Source: Clostridia bacterium (GTDB lineage Bacteria > Bacillota > Clostridia > Oscillospirales > Acutalibacteraceae). Taken from it: DNA of 62,668 nucleotides. This document shows positions 12,385 through 21,467 of this stretch, piece by piece. The stretch's first letter is position 1; every line of letters begins with the position of its first letter. A model generated the notes under the pieces. The model saw only the letters and a program-made list of their open reading frames with translations. It made no database searches and had not been told where the DNA came from. The translations under genes were made by a program, and so were the position numbers. The stretch is taken from NCBI GenBank assembly GCA_017399065.1, contig JAFQEL010000014.1, forward strand, positions 1 to 62,668, written 5' to 3'.

Positions 12385-12413
12385 ATTATACGGCATTATT
12401 TCAAAAAAGTCAA
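12385..12413 (-). promoter_or_regulatory. Promoter of rpoBC
   Basis: TTGACT (12408-12413), 17-nt spacer, TATAAT (12385-12390): near-perfect sigma-A promoter giving a leader of about 130 nt before rpoB. No long hairpin is obvious in the leader. Confidence 0.85.
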
Positions 12414-12501
12414 TAGGTTTTTAAAGGAAAAATCAAACTTTTTTGCGATATTTTTTGATTTTTTTGACAAAATGAGGCATTTTTGCTTTTTACGACAAAA
12501 A

Positions 12502-12565
12502 TAAAAAATGCACACTTTCGCTCTGTATAGGCATTTAAAGCCTGAACGCGAGGTAAAGTGTGCAT
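12502..12565 (-). terminator. Intrinsic terminator of the ABC transporter operon
   Basis: Eleven-bp stem ATGCACACTTT/AAAGTGTGCAT with a 36-nt loop, followed on the minus strand by a run of U (12502-12508). It insulates rpoB from the upstream transporter. Confidence 0.8.
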
Positions 12566-12583
12566 AATATTTATTAAGTTTTA

Positions 12584-13363
12584 TCAGCTTAATTTATTCA
12601 GGAATGCCTTTGTACGCTCGGACTTCGGGTTGACAAGGACTTCCTCGGGTGTGCCCTGCTCTTCGATAACGCCGTCCGCCATAAAGATGACCTTATCGGA
12701 AACGTGCCTTGCAAAATCCATTTCGTGTGTAACGATAACCATTGTACAGCCTGTATTTTTCAGGCTCTTAATAACGTTGAGCACCTCCTGAGTAAGCTCG
12801 GGGTCGAGTGCAGAGGTAGGCTCATCAAAGAAAAGAATCTTTGGATTGAGGGCAAGTGCACGTGCAATAGCGACACGCTGCTGCTGACCGCCCGAAAGCT
12901 CGCAGGGGTAGTTATTGATTTTATCCGAAAGATTGACCTTTGCAATAAACTCCTTGGCTGTTTCTTCAATATCCGCAAGAATCTTTTTCTTATTTCGTTT
13001 AAAATCAGGTTTCTCCTTTGCCTGCAGCTCCATTGCAAGAGTCACATTGCGCAAGACATTGTGTTGCGGAAAGAGATGAAACTGCTGAAAAACAAGACCG
13101 ACATTGAGCTGGTTGATTCTCTTTTGCTCTTTGGTAAGCTTTGTTGTACTGGAGGAATCAAAAATCACACCGTCATCAACAACTATCTTACCCGAGTCTG
13201 CTGTTTCCAATGAGTTAATACAGCGGAGCAGGGTTGTTTTACCGCTGCCTGAGGAGCCTATAATTGACAAAACCTGACCTTTTTCAAGCTCAAAAGAAAT
13301 GTTTTTGAGAACATCGGTTTTGCCGAAACTTTTTTTAAGATTAGTAACTTCAAGTATTGCCAT
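12584..13363 (-). CDS. Polar amino-acid ABC transporter, ATP-binding protein
   Basis: 259 residues, GlnQ/HisP class. Walker [10 protein letters not shown] at 36-44, signature LSGGQ at 156-160, Walker B ILFFDE with Asp180/Glu181, and switch His213 are present, so it should be ATP-competent. It powers import with the permease encoded 3 nt upstream and the lipoprotein upstream of that. Substrate cannot be fixed from the ATPase; polar amino acids are the family norm. Confidence 0.93.
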   Translation of the reverse strand: MAILEVTNLKKSFGKTDVLKNISFELEKGQVLSIIGSSGSGKTTLLRCINSLETADSGKIVVDDGVIFDSSSTTKLTKEQKRINQLNVGLVFQQFHLFPQHNVLRNVTLAMELQAKEKPDFKRNKKKILADIEETAKEFIAKVNLSDKINNYPCELSGGQQQRVAIARALALNPKILFFDEPTSALDPELTQEVLNVIKSLKNTGCTMVIVTHEMDFARHVSDKVIFMADGVIEEQGTPEEVLVNPKSERTKAFLNKLS

Positions 13364-13366
13364 AGC

Positions 13367-14074
13367 TTAACTCCTGAAATAATCCATTTTCTTTTCAAGC
13401 TTATTGAACAATACGGTAAGCAGACCGCACGCAACAAGATAGAAAGCACCCGTATAAAACAGCGGCCAGAGCAAACCGTCACTCTTCATAAACGACTCAC
13501 CGCTCCAGATAATTTCGTAAACGGAAATAATACGTGCAAGCGATGTATCTTTGACAAGCGTGATTATTTCATTGCTCATCGGCGGAATTATACGCTTGAT
13601 AACCTGGATAAATACAACATGGACAAACGCCTGTGTCTTGGACATACCAAGCACCTGGCAAGCCTCATACTGACCTTTTGAAATACTCTCTATACCGCCA
13701 CGGTATATCTCTGAAAAATAGCAGGCATAATTTATCACAAAAGCAAGCAACGCAGCCGCAAAGCGGTCCAAGACCTTCCACTCGGTCAACCACATTATGA
13801 ATGAGTTTGCCTCGCCGGTCTGCATAACCATTTCCTGAGCCCAACCTGCGATAAGACCGGGACCGTAATATATAACAATAAGCTGAAGCATCAGCGGCGT
13901 ACCTCTGATAATCCATACAAAAGTGCGTACCAACCATTTTAAAGGCTTTAACTTACTCATTGAGCCGAAGCTTATAATCAAGCCAAACGGCAAAGAAAAA
14001 GCCAAGGTCAGCGCAAAAAGTTTGAGAGTTTCTGCAAAGCCCTCAAGCAATGTAGTTGTTACCGTCCAAAACAT
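13367..14074 (-). CDS. Polar amino-acid ABC transporter, permease
   Basis: 235 residues, HisM/GlnP type with about five membrane segments. The cytoplasmic EAA coupling loop (YEACQVLGMSKTQAF) that docks with the ATPase is present about two-thirds along. A single permease gene implies a homodimer. Directly coupled to the ATPase gene (3 nt). It is separated from the binding-protein gene by a stable stem-loop, which fits the usual excess of binding protein over membrane parts. Confidence 0.92.
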   Translation of the reverse strand: MFWTVTTTLLEGFAETLKLFALTLAFSLPFGLIISFGSMSKLKPLKWLVRTFVWIIRGTPLMLQLIVIYYGPGLIAGWAQEMVMQTGEANSFIMWLTEWKVLDRFAAALLAFVINYACYFSEIYRGGIESISKGQYEACQVLGMSKTQAFVHVVFIQVIKRIIPPMSNEIITLVKDTSLARIISVYEIIWSGESFMKSDGLLWPLFYTGAFYLVACGLLTVLFNKLEKKMDYFRS

Positions 14075-14111
14075 AAAAAGCTGAACCTTTCTTTATTTAA
14101 AAACACATCTT

Positions 14112-14143
14112 AAAGGCAGGGAGCCGTATGGCTTCCTGCCTTT
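14112..14143 (-). other. Intercistronic stem-loop after binding-protein gene
   Basis: Fourteen-nt arms (AAAGGCAGG.AGCC) with one mismatch on the minus strand and a 4-nt loop. No U-run follows immediately, so it is more likely a 3'-end-protecting or partial-termination structure that keeps the upstream cistron more abundant. Confidence 0.6.
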
Positions 14144-14162
14144 GATTTTATAAAAAGTTTAA

Positions 14163-14984
14163 TTATTCCTCAATATTTACTTCGTACTTAGCAGCAAGCT
14201 TTGCAAATTCACCGCTTGCTTTGTACTCCTTAAGGAATGCGTTGAGCTCTGCTGTAATATCTGAGCCCTTTCTGAATGCGATACCGAACTCTTCTGTGCT
14301 GAGAGTCATAGCAACTGCGAGGTTAGCATAACTCTTACCCTCGCCGATTGTAGCATCAGCCATTGTCTTATCGATGATACAGCCGTCGCAGGAACCGCTC
14401 TTAACCTCAAGAAGTGCAGCAGCCATATCCTTAACAGCTATAGCCTTAAGGCCGTTATCCTCGGCTGCAGTCTGACCTGCTGAACCTTCTTCAACGGCAA
14501 ACTCAAGATCCTTGATAGCATCTACGGTATTAAGTGTTGCAGCCTTATCAGCAGCAAGAACAACTACCTGTGAATTCTGAAGATATACATCGGAAACAGA
14601 TGCATTCTTAAGTGCCTCATCAGTTATTGTCATACCGTTCCATACGCAGTCAACAGACTTTGAGCTGAGCTCGATGAATTTCTTACCCCAGTCAGCAAGA
14701 ACGACGAACTCAACATCAACGCCAAGCTTTTCAGCAAAAGCATATGTAAGCTCTGTGTCAAAGCCGACCCATTTACCGTTCTCCTGATAGTTCATGGGAG
14801 GATAGTCTGTAATACCAACGATAAGCTTACCGTTTTCTTTTACGTAAGCAAGGTCACTTGTTACATTTGTGTCACTGTTAGTTTCTGAAGCATCGTTGTT
14901 GGTTTCGGGAGCTTCATTGCCTCCACAGGCTGCGAAGCAGAATACCATTGAAAGAGCGAGAATAAGCGCTAAAAACTTTTTCAT
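14163..14984 (-). CDS. Polar amino-acid ABC transporter, substrate-binding lipoprotein
   Basis: 273 residues, family 3 solute-binding protein. The signal peptide ends in the lipobox FAAC with Cys20 as the lipidated residue, followed by an acidic, Asn/Thr-rich linker. The mature part starts with GKLIVGITDYPPMNY and contains the usual GFDTEL. First gene of the binding protein-permease-ATPase operon. Confidence 0.93.
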   Translation of the reverse strand: MKKFLALILALSMVFCFAACGGNEAPETNNDASETNSDTNVTSDLAYVKENGKLIVGITDYPPMNYQENGKWVGFDTELTYAFAEKLGVDVEFVVLADWGKKFIELSSKSVDCVWNGMTITDEALKNASVSDVYLQNSQVVVLAADKAATLNTVDAIKDLEFAVEEGSAGQTAAEDNGLKAIAVKDMAAALLEVKSGSCDGCIIDKTMADATIGEGKSYANLAVAMTLSTEEFGIAFRKGSDITAELNAFLKEYKASGEFAKLAAKYEVNIEE

Positions 14985-15020
14985 AATAAATACGACCTTT
15001 CATATTTTTAGTGTGTTAGC

Positions 15021-15049
15021 ATTTTAACATATTAGCACGTTAAAGTAAA
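15021..15049 (-). promoter_or_regulatory. Promoter of the ABC transporter operon
   Basis: TTTACT (15044-15049), 17-nt spacer, TAAAAT (15021-15026). Two direct TGCTAA copies, one in the spacer and one just downstream of the -10, could be a regulator site. Confidence 0.65.
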
Positions 15050-15128
15050 GTGGTTTTTTGAAAATTTGGCATTATGCTCAGTTTACGGCAGTTTTGCTGT
15101 TATTGTATTGTTCATCAAGGCACAATTA

Positions 15129-15162
15129 ACAACGAGCGGACAGCTGATAGCCGCCCCCTACG
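15129..15162. repeat. Intergenic palindromic repeat, copy 1
   Basis: Shares the flanks ACAACG on the left and CCCCTACG on the right with two other copies (15184, 37156), with an imperfect GC-rich palindrome between. Looks like a dispersed REP-like family. Confidence 0.55.
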
Positions 15163-15183
15163 AATGCAGAAGGATATAAAATG

Positions 15184-15215
15184 ACAACGGGAGACCACAC
15201 AGGGTCTCCCCTACG
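15184..15215. repeat. Intergenic palindromic repeat, copy 2
   Basis: ACAACG, then GGGAGACC/GGTCTCCC arms around a short loop, then CCTACG. Same flanks as the copies at 15129 and 37156, but with a different stem. Confidence 0.6.
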
Positions 15216-15283
15216 GCATAAGGTTAGGATGATATGTGAAATAGAACGACAGAGGTGTACACATATGAGAATTATAATAAAGA

Positions 15284-15324
15284 AAGATTAAAGGAGATGT
15301 AAAACAAAAGCTTTACACCTCCTT
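15284..15324 (-). terminator. Terminator of the ligase/zinc-ribbon operon
   Basis: Thirteen-bp stem (AAGGAGGTGTAAA with one wobble) with an 8-nt loop just after the zinc-ribbon gene, followed by a U-rich but broken tract. One arm contains an anti-Shine-Dalgarno-like AAGGAGG, which probably has no start codon to serve. Confidence 0.6.
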
Positions 15325-15336
15325 ACTTTATAAATC

Positions 15337-15765
15337 TTAAATCACTATCACATAGCTTGCTACACCAAACAGGACAAGAAGCGCAAATATTGAATATGAA
15401 ATAATCATAATAGCTGAAATAATTATGCCTGCTTTTCCCATACCGTATTTTCCGCCTAAACATCCTGTAATAAATGCAGCTATTACTAACGGAATCGACA
15501 GCCAACCTATTATCGGAATAAACCAAATACATGCTGCTACTATAGCCATACACATCGAGGCTATTGCCGCACCCTTACCGCGCGGCTTCTCAGGCACCGG
15601 AGCGTAGGGCTCCTGATAATACTGCATATTCGGAACGTTTTGATACTCCGCCGCATAATAAGCGGACTGCTGAATTTGAGGATGTTCTGCCACAAGCTCT
15701 GCTGAACAGTATTTACAAAACCGTGCCTCCATCTCGTTTTCCGTACCGCATACTTTACATACCAT
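15337..15765 (-). CDS. Zinc-ribbon membrane protein
   Basis: 142 residues. It opens with a zinc ribbon (CKVCG at 3-7, CKYC at 17-20), then a Tyr/Pro/Gln-rich linker to about residue 60, a basic KPRGKG patch and three or so hydrophobic segments to the C-terminus. ATG behind AGGAGG. It is 19 nt after the adenylate-forming ligase and shares its transcript. Function not recognised; such DUF4190-like zinc-ribbon membrane proteins are common in Clostridia. Confidence 0.75.
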   Translation of the reverse strand: MVCKVCGTENEMEARFCKYCSAELVAEHPQIQQSAYYAAEYQNVPNMQYYQEPYAPVPEKPRGKGAAIASMCMAIVAACIWFIPIIGWLSIPLVIAAFITGCLGGKYGMGKAGIIISAIMIISYSIFALLVLFGVASYVIVI

Positions 15766-15784
15766 AATTTAAACCTCCTGAATA

Positions 15785-17425
15785 TTATTTATCTGAACCG
15801 AAATAATCGAGCTTACCGTTTTTGGTATAAGGCAATTTTTCAACAATCTCAATTTCTCCCGGCAACATATGCTCGTCAAGATTGGCCTTAATGAAATTGT
15901 CCAATATCTTTTTTGCCACAGCTTTTTTGACGTTATCCTGCAATACTACAAAAGCCTTGGCACATTTGCCGTGCGAGTGAGCTTTGTCGTTAATTGCAAC
16001 TACAAGACATCTTTTAACAACCGGACATTGTAAGAGTGACTGCTCAATTGAGTAAGGAGATATTTTGGAGCCATCAAAACGCACGAACATCCTTTTGAGC
16101 CTTTCACAGAAAAACAAAGATCCGTTTTTATCAACATATCCTATATCTCCGCTATGGAGCCACACTCTGCCGTCCTTATGCATTCTCAGCAGTTTTTTTG
16201 TCATTTCACGGTCTTGGTAATAGCCCTTACATACCGTAGGACCACTGATACAGATTTCTCCTTTTTCACCGCACGGCAAAAAAGAATCTGTTTGAGCATC
16301 ATATATCTTCACAAGAGTATTACCAAGCGGAGCTCCGACACTGCCGACCGACGTAACACCGGATATTTCTTTTGTAGTGGTTGAAGCTGTTTCGGTAAGA
16401 CCGTAGCCGACATTAATTTTTGCTTCCGCTTTGCAACCGGCAAAAATATCATCAAGCTTTTTTCTGTAGGACTCGTCAATTGAGTCTCCGCCGACAATTA
16501 TCGTTTTAAGAAAAGACAGATCGCAACCGTCAAAATCCTCGTTAATAAAATACTCCCAATGGGCAGGCACGGTAATTATGTAATTCGGTTTGTGTCTGAT
16601 AATAAGATGTTTGAATTTTTTTGTATTTACCAAAGGTACAAGGCTGATACTGACTCCGTTTATGAGCGGCAAATGCATAGCAAGAGTTACGCTGTAGCAG
16701 GTAAAAAGCGGCATTATATTCAGTATACTGCCGCCGGCTTTGATTTTTTCATTCGCTTTCGTCTGTTGAATTACTGCTGCATTTATATTTTCATTTGTAA
16801 GTATTACACTTTTTCTGCCGTAAGTGGTGCCGCTTGTATAGAAATATCCGAACACATCGCCTTCACTTTTTTCACAGCTTACGGATTCACAAGAACATTT
16901 ACTTATGAATTTTTCATAGGAAATAAAATTTTTATGCTTATAATAAAAAAGAGTTCTGCCGCGGAAGAAATTTGCCCAGGCTTCAGAAAACCTCATAAAT
17001 CCGCCGAGGCAATGAACAGGACTTATATGCACGACCGCACTGTCATATACATCGCGAAATTCCTTGACTTGAAAATCCGGTACAAAACACAGCTTCGGTG
17101 AAAAAGTATCAAGCATATCCTTTATTTCATCGCCCTTTGAGCGGCAATCAAACGCACAGTAAACGGCACCTATTTTATTTATGGCATAAATCAGAAAAAC
17201 GCCCTCGGGCATACCAGGCAAAGAAGAAGCTACAACATCGTTTTTACCGACACCGAAGGATTTGAGGGCTGATGCAAAATTTTCAATTCGTTCAAGCATT
17301 TCTTCGTAAGTAAAAACCTTACCGTAGTATGATATCGCTGTTTTCTCCTTATACCGATCTGCGCAAGAAGACATATATTCATAAACCGACTTGTTCAACG
17401 GCTCATATTCCTTATAACCGTACAT
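15785..17425 (-). CDS. Acyl-CoA synthetase/AMP-dependent ligase family protein
   Basis: 546 residues, class I adenylate-forming enzyme. P-loop TSGTTYGRKS at 197-206 is degenerate (the usual TSGTTGxPKG loses Gly-Pro and final Gly but keeps Lys205). GYGLTETAS, WLHSGDIG, a hinge region and the C-terminal catalytic lysine (Lys538 in NGK) are present, so it can probably adenylate a carboxylate and transfer it to a thiol. No carrier protein or condensation domain is attached. Substrate unknown. Its base composition is more AT-rich than the ribosomal genes around it. Driven by the operator-bearing promoter at 17471 and followed by a zinc-ribbon membrane protein. Confidence 0.85.
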   Translation of the reverse strand: MYGYKEYEPLNKSVYEYMSSCADRYKEKTAISYYGKVFTYEEMLERIENFASALKSFGVGKNDVVASSLPGMPEGVFLIYAINKIGAVYCAFDCRSKGDEIKDMLDTFSPKLCFVPDFQVKEFRDVYDSAVVHISPVHCLGGFMRFSEAWANFFRGRTLFYYKHKNFISYEKFISKCSCESVSCEKSEGDVFGYFYTSGTTYGRKSVILTNENINAAVIQQTKANEKIKAGGSILNIMPLFTCYSVTLAMHLPLINGVSISLVPLVNTKKFKHLIIRHKPNYIITVPAHWEYFINEDFDGCDLSFLKTIIVGGDSIDESYRKKLDDIFAGCKAEAKINVGYGLTETASTTTKEISGVTSVGSVGAPLGNTLVKIYDAQTDSFLPCGEKGEICISGPTVCKGYYQDREMTKKLLRMHKDGRVWLHSGDIGYVDKNGSLFFCERLKRMFVRFDGSKISPYSIEQSLLQCPVVKRCLVVAINDKAHSHGKCAKAFVVLQDNVKKAVAKKILDNFIKANLDEHMLPGEIEIVEKLPYTKNGKLDYFGSDK

Positions 17426-17470
17426 CCGATACCACCTTTTTTCGACAATTAATTACAAAATACTTGTTCA

Positions 17471-17499
17471 ATTATACTCAATATATTGAGTATTGTCAA
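17471..17499 (-). promoter_or_regulatory. Consensus promoter with 20-bp palindromic operator
   Basis: TTGACA (17494-17499), 17-nt spacer, TATAAT (17471-17476). The spacer and most of the -10 box are covered by a perfect 20-bp palindrome, atactcaatatattgagtat (17474-17493), so a bound dimer would block RNA polymerase. It drives the ligase gene. Confidence 0.85.
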
Positions 17500-17514
17500 G
17501 AAGTTGAATATGTT
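17486..17514 (+). promoter_or_regulatory. Divergent promoter for the small HTH gene
   Basis: TTGAGT (17486-17491), 17-nt spacer, TATGTT (17509-17514). Its -35 box overlaps the right half of the palindrome, so one bound protein could control both directions. Weaker than the leftward promoter. Confidence 0.45.
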
Positions 17515-17582
17515 ACCATTAGATAAACATTAATCGGCGTTTTTTCGTCGGTGCTGTAAATAATACCTATGGTGAATTGCAA

Positions 17583-17783
17583 ATGATAAGCTACGCTCCG
17601 TTTTATGAAACACTGCTGAAAAAAGGGATAACAGAATACAACCTTATCTTCAAGCAAGGCTTTTCCGCCAACACATTGCACAGAATAAAAAAAGGGGAAG
17701 CTATAAGCACAAAAACTCTTGACTCACTTTGCTATGCGTTAGACTGTGAAGTCAGCGATATTATCAGATTTGAAAAAGAATAG
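17583..17783 (+). CDS. Small Cro/C1-type HTH regulator
   Basis: 66 residues from the ATG at 17583 (a TTG lies two codons upstream). It is almost only an XRE HTH fold: the recognition region SANTLHRIKKGEAISTKTL and the tail LCYALDCEVSDII are typical. It is divergent from the ligase gene and about 90 nt from the 20-bp palindrome, making it the obvious candidate to bind there. Ends in TAG inside the terminator stem. Confidence 0.8.
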   Translation: MISYAPFYETLLKKGITEYNLIFKQGFSANTLHRIKKGEAISTKTLDSLCYALDCEVSDIIRFEKE

Positions 17784-17828
17784 CATCGGAAACTACTGAA
17801 AACCGTTTTCCGATGCTATTCTTTTTTA
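17778..17828 (+). terminator. Terminator of the HTH gene
   Basis: Perfect 15-bp stem (GAATAGCATCGGAAA and its complement), 14-nt loop, then TTTTTT. It overlaps the last codons of the gene. Confidence 0.9.
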
Positions 17829-17830
17829 CA

Positions 17831-17864
17831 CAAAAATACGCCCTGCCATAAAGACAGGGCGTAT
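17831..17864 (-). terminator. Terminator of the S10-spc-alpha operon
   Basis: ATACGCCCTG/CAGGGCGTAT stem with short loop, followed on the minus strand by TTTTTG, 34 nt after the rplQ stop. It marks the end of the long ribosomal operon. Confidence 0.9.
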
Positions 17865-17897
17865 CGGATTTAAAGATGTTAAGAAGTTAACAAAAAC

Positions 17898-18293
17898 TTA
17901 TTTGGAAGCCTTCTTCTTTGACTTCTTCTCTTCAACCGGAGCTGCATCGTCGTTTACGAGCTCAATGATGCACATCTCTGCTGCGTCACCGCGGCGGGGA
18001 CCGGTCTTGATGATACGGCAGTAGCCGCCGTTAACATCCTTGTACTTGGGGGCGATTTCGTCGAAAAGCTTTTTGACAACATCTTCCTTTGTTACAAATG
18101 CAAGAGCCTGACGCTTTGCTGCGAGTGTGTTGTCCTTAGCGACGGTGATCATTTTTTCCGTTAATGAACGGACTTCCTTAGCTCTTGTTACGGTAGTTTC
18201 GATCTTGCCGTTCTCCAAGAGGTAAGTAACCATTGCGCGAAGCATTGCCATACGGTGATCGCTGGGTCTGCCGAGCTTTCTGGTACCGGGCAT
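17898..18293 (-). CDS. rplQ: 50S ribosomal protein L17
   Basis: 131 residues. N-terminus [15 protein letters not shown] is diagnostic. It ends in a lysine-rich tail (KKSKKKASK). Last gene of the alpha operon, 51 nt after rpoA, just before the terminator at 17831. Confidence 0.97.
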   Translation of the reverse strand: MPGTRKLGRPSDHRMAMLRAMVTYLLENGKIETTVTRAKEVRSLTEKMITVAKDNTLAAKRQALAFVTKEDVVKKLFDEIAPKYKDVNGGYCRIIKTGPRRGDAAEMCIIELVNDDAAPVEEKKSKKKASK

Positions 18294-18344
18294 TTAAATC
18301 ACTCCTTTGCCGATAAATAAAAGGCTAATAGTTGTGGTTAAAAA

Positions 18345-19295
18345 TTATTCTTCGTCCTTGCGAAGGTCAAAGCCGAGAGATCTGAGCTTTGCAACAACTT
18401 CGTCAAGTGACTTCTTACCAAGGTTACGAACCTTCATCATATCCTCTTCGGACTTGTTGATAAGGTCTTCAACCTTGTTGATTCCGGCTCTCTTCAAGCA
18501 ATTGAAGGAGCGTACGGAGAGGTCAAGTTCCTCAATGGTCATCTCCAGTACTTTTTCCATTACATTGTCGTCCTTGACGACCATAACGTCTGTGTCATAT
18601 GCCTCATCTGACAAGTCTCCGAAAAGACTGAGATGCTCGTTGAGGATCTTGGCACCGAGAGAAACGGCTTCCTTTGCATTGATGGTGCCGTCTGTCTCTA
18701 CTTCAAGTGTAAGCTTATCGTAGTCGGTAATCTGACCGACACGAGTATTCTCTACAGTGAAGTTTACCTTAAGAACAGGTGTATAGATTGAGTCAATAGC
18801 AATGACACCGATAACGGGCTGGAGAAGTGCCTTGTTGCGCTCTGCAGAAACGTAGCCGCGACCCTTGTCGCAGGTAAGCTCTATGCTCAGGTGAGCATCT
18901 GCATCGAGTGTAGCGATAGGCAGCTCGGGGTTGATAATCTCAACCTCGCTGTCAGTGCTGATGTCGCCAGCTGTGACAACACCTGCGCCTGATGCATCGA
19001 TGTACATTGTCTTAGGACCGTCGCCGTGGATTTTGAGGATTACACTCTTGAGGTTAAGCACGATTTCGGTAACGTCTTCCTTGACACCCTTGATCGTTGA
19101 AAACTCATGGAACACACCGTCAATCTTGGCGGATGTGATTGCATAGCCGGGCAGTGAGGAGAGAAGTACTCTTCTCAGGCTGTTGCCGAGTGTTGTACCG
19201 TAGCCACGCTCAAGCGGCTCAAGCACAAATTTTCCGTAATCTCCACTGGCACTGAATTCGGCAGTTTCGATTGTGGGCTTCTCGATTCCTATCAT
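18345..19295 (-). CDS. rpoA: DNA-directed RNA polymerase subunit alpha
   Basis: 316 residues. The alpha-NTD assembly domain ([23 protein letters not shown] region) occupies about 1-230. The C-terminal helix-hairpin-helix domain ([23 protein letters not shown]) binds UP elements and regulators. It lies 50 nt after rpsD. Confidence 0.98.
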   Translation of the reverse strand: MIGIEKPTIETAEFSASGDYGKFVLEPLERGYGTTLGNSLRRVLLSSLPGYAITSAKIDGVFHEFSTIKGVKEDVTEIVLNLKSVILKIHGDGPKTMYIDASGAGVVTAGDISTDSEVEIINPELPIATLDADAHLSIELTCDKGRGYVSAERNKALLQPVIGVIAIDSIYTPVLKVNFTVENTRVGQITDYDKLTLEVETDGTINAKEAVSLGAKILNEHLSLFGDLSDEAYDTDVMVVKDDNVMEKVLEMTIEELDLSVRSFNCLKRAGINKVEDLINKSEEDMMKVRNLGKKSLDEVVAKLRSLGFDLRKDEE

Positions 19296-19345
19296 TCAAA
19301 ACCCTCCTTGTTAAATTGAGTAAATAAGACAGAAACTCAAAAACA

Positions 19346-19969
19346 TTATTTCGAGTAGAACTCAACGATGAGATGCTCTTCAACGGGAGTAGCAATCTGC
19401 TCACGATCGGGAAGAGCGACAATCTTTGCCGTTGCAGCCTCTGCGTTGAGGTCAAGCCACTGGGGAACAGGACGACCGTCGGACTCGAGAAGAGCCTTGA
19501 ACTTGTCGCTTTCCTTGCTCTTAGCCTTGATGGCAACCTCGTCACCGGCCTTTGTAAGGTATGACGGAATGTCTACCTTCTTACCGTTGACTGTGAAATG
19601 GCCGTGTGTGACAAGCTGTCTTGCTTCTGCACGGGAGTTTGCCCAACCGAGGAGATAAACGATGTTATCAAGACGGCTTTCGCAGATTCTGAGCAGGTTC
19701 TCACCGGTAACGCCCTGACGGCGCTCAGCCATAAGGAAATACTTGTGGAACTGACCTTCCTGAATACCGTAGTAACGCTTAGCCTGCTGCTTTGCACGAA
19801 GCTGAACGCCGTACTCGGAAGTCTTCTTGCGGCTCTGGCCGTGCTGACCGGGAGCGTACTGACGACGCTCGAGAGCACACTTGCCTGTGTAGCATCTTGC
19901 ACCCTTGAGGAAAAGCTTCTTACCCTCACGGCGGCAGAGCTTACAAACCGCACCTGTATATCTTGCCAT
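19346..19969 (-). CDS. rpsD: 30S ribosomal protein S4
   Basis: 207 residues, with an S4 RNA-binding domain near residues 95-155. It is the zinc-binding form: CKLC at 9-12 and two further cysteines near 26-31. In Firmicutes the rpsD gene is often separate; here it sits in the alpha operon between rpsK and rpoA. Confidence 0.97.
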   Translation of the reverse strand: MARYTGAVCKLCRREGKKLFLKGARCYTGKCALERRQYAPGQHGQSRKKTSEYGVQLRAKQQAKRYYGIQEGQFHKYFLMAERRQGVTGENLLRICESRLDNIVYLLGWANSRAEARQLVTHGHFTVNGKKVDIPSYLTKAGDEVAIKAKSKESDKFKALLESDGRPVPQWLDLNAEAATAKIVALPDREQIATPVEEHLIVEFYSK

Positions 19970-19996
19970 AGTAATTACACCTCCTGAAAAATAAGG

Positions 19997-20401
19997 TTAT
20001 ACGCGTCTTCTCTTGGGGGGACGGCAGCCGTTGTGGGGGATGGGAGTTACGTCCTTGATCATGCTGACTTCAAGACCTGCTGTCTGAAGAGCTCTGATTG
20101 CAGCCTCACGGCCTGCGCCGGGACCCTTAACGTAAACTTCAACATACTTCATGCCGTGCTCCATAGCAGCCTTTGCAGCTGTCTCTGCTGCTGTCTGTGC
20201 TGCGAAAGGTGTAGACTTTCTTGAGCCTCTGAAGCCCATCTCGCCTGCACTTGCCCATGATACAGCGTTACCCTGTGTATCAGTAATTGTTACGATAGTG
20301 TTGTTGAAGGTGGATTGAATATGAGCAGCACCACGCTCGATGTTCTTACGCTCACGGCGTCTGCGGGTTGCGCCGGCCTTTTTAACATTAGCTTTTGCCA
20401 T
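19997..20401 (-). CDS. rpsK: 30S ribosomal protein S11
   Basis: 134 residues. Typical [19 protein letters not shown] core and the basic PPKRRRV C-terminus that contacts 16S rRNA in the platform. It is 19 nt after rpsM; AGGAGG-led ATG. Confidence 0.97.
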   Translation of the reverse strand: MAKANVKKAGATRRRRERKNIERGAAHIQSTFNNTIVTITDTQGNAVSWASAGEMGFRGSRKSTPFAAQTAAETAAKAAMEHGMKYVEVYVKGPGAGREAAIRALQTAGLEVSMIKDVTPIPHNGCRPPKRRRV

Positions 20402-20420
20402 TTCTTACTTCCTCCTTCAC

Positions 20421-20789
20421 TTACTTTTTCTTGTTAGCGATCGTCTTCTTCGGACCCTTACGAGTACGAGCATTTGTCTTGGAGCGCTGACCTCTTACGG
20501 GGAGGCTCTTACGATGACGAACGCCGCGGTAGCAGCCGATTTCGATAAGTCTCTTGATATCGAATGCTGTTTCTCTTCTGAGATCACCTTCGACCTTTAC
20601 GTTATGGTCGATGTATTCACGGAGCTTGGAAACCTCATCCTCTGTGAGGTCTTTAACTCTCGTGTCGGGATTAATACCGGTAGCCGCAATAATATCGTTT
20701 GCGGTCTTGGGACCTATACCGTAGATGTAAGTGAGACCGATCTGGACTCTCTTATCTCTGGGCAGGTCGACACCTGATATACGTGCCAT
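20421..20789 (-). CDS. rpsM: 30S ribosomal protein S13
   Basis: 122 residues. [26 protein letters not shown] region and the basic [16 protein letters not shown] tail that reaches the P-site tRNA are both present. Confidence 0.97.
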   Translation of the reverse strand: MARISGVDLPRDKRVQIGLTYIYGIGPKTANDIIAATGINPDTRVKDLTEDEVSKLREYIDHNVKVEGDLRRETAFDIKRLIEIGCYRGVRHRKSLPVRGQRSKTNARTRKGPKKTIANKKK

Positions 20790-20825
20790 TTTACAGTTGC
20801 ACCTCCGTTAATGGTTTGCGTCAGA

Positions 20826-20939
20826 TTAGCCCTGACGCTGCTTGTGCTTCGGGTTTTCACAGATTACCATGATCTTACCCTTACGCTTAATGATCTTGCA
20901 CTTCTCGCAAATTTTCTTTACAGAAGGTCTGACTTTCAT
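20826..20939 (-). CDS. rpmJ: 50S ribosomal protein L36
   Basis: 37 residues, too short for most ORF cut-offs. [15 protein letters not shown] start. Zinc ligands Cys11, Cys14, Cys27 and His32 make it the zinc-containing (C+) form. It lies between infA and rpsM, 36 nt from the next start. Confidence 0.96.
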   Translation of the reverse strand: MKVRPSVKKICEKCKIIKRKGKIMVICENPKHKQRQG

Positions 20940-20969
20940 TAGGAATACCTCCTTGATAATACGCTGTGC

Positions 20970-21188
20970 TTATTTTGTTCGCCACGTAATGCGGCCCTTT
21001 GTCAGGTCATACGGTGACATTTCAACCGTAACTTTATCGCCGGGAAGGATGCGGATGTAGTTCATTCTCAGCTTACCCGAGATATGAGCAAGCAGCCTGT
21101 GTCCGTTCTCAAGCTCGACCTGGAAGGTTGCATTAGGCAGCGCTTCGATTACTGTACCTTCAACTTCTATCATATCCTGTTTTGACAT
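20970..21188 (-). CDS. infA: Translation initiation factor IF-1
   Basis: 72 residues, one S1-type OB fold ([27 protein letters not shown]). The ATG and its GGGAGG lie inside the 3' end of the upstream KOW-protein gene (29-nt overlap), so the two are translationally coupled. Confidence 0.97.
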   Translation of the reverse strand: MSKQDMIEVEGTVIEALPNATFQVELENGHRLLAHISGKLRMNYIRILPGDKVTVEMSPYDLTKGRITWRTK

Positions 21189-21456
21189 AACTCTTTACCT
21201 CCCTTAAGTTCAGGTCATCTGACCTTATTGCGGCCAGTGCCCTTCTTAAACTGCGATTGGTCGCCATCTCGCTGTCTTTTAACACTTTTTCAGTTGATAC
21301 CGTGTGTTTCGGTTTTTTACGCTTCGGCTTTTCGAGCCTGCGTTCCTTGCCGTCACACAACAGCAGCATACCTGAATCCGTACCGACAACAGCCATCAGC
21401 TTATACTTGTCACGCCCCGCCTCTGAGCGGACGACGCTTCCGATTCCGAGCTCCAT
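21160..21456 (-). CDS. KOW-domain RNA-binding protein
   Basis: 98 residues. N-terminal KOW/L14e-like motif ([20 protein letters not shown]), then a very basic segment (KPKRKKPKH) and a helical tail. In Clostridia such a gene typically lies between map and infA, and it does so here, 11 nt after map. Likely binds rRNA or the ribosome; exact role unknown. Overlaps infA by 29 nt. Confidence 0.85.
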   Translation of the reverse strand: MELGIGSVVRSEAGRDKYKLMAVVGTDSGMLLLCDGKERRLEKPKRKKPKHTVSTEKVLKDSEMATNRSLRRALAAIRSDDLNLREVKSYVKTGYDRS

Positions 21457-21467
21457 AGTCCTTTACC

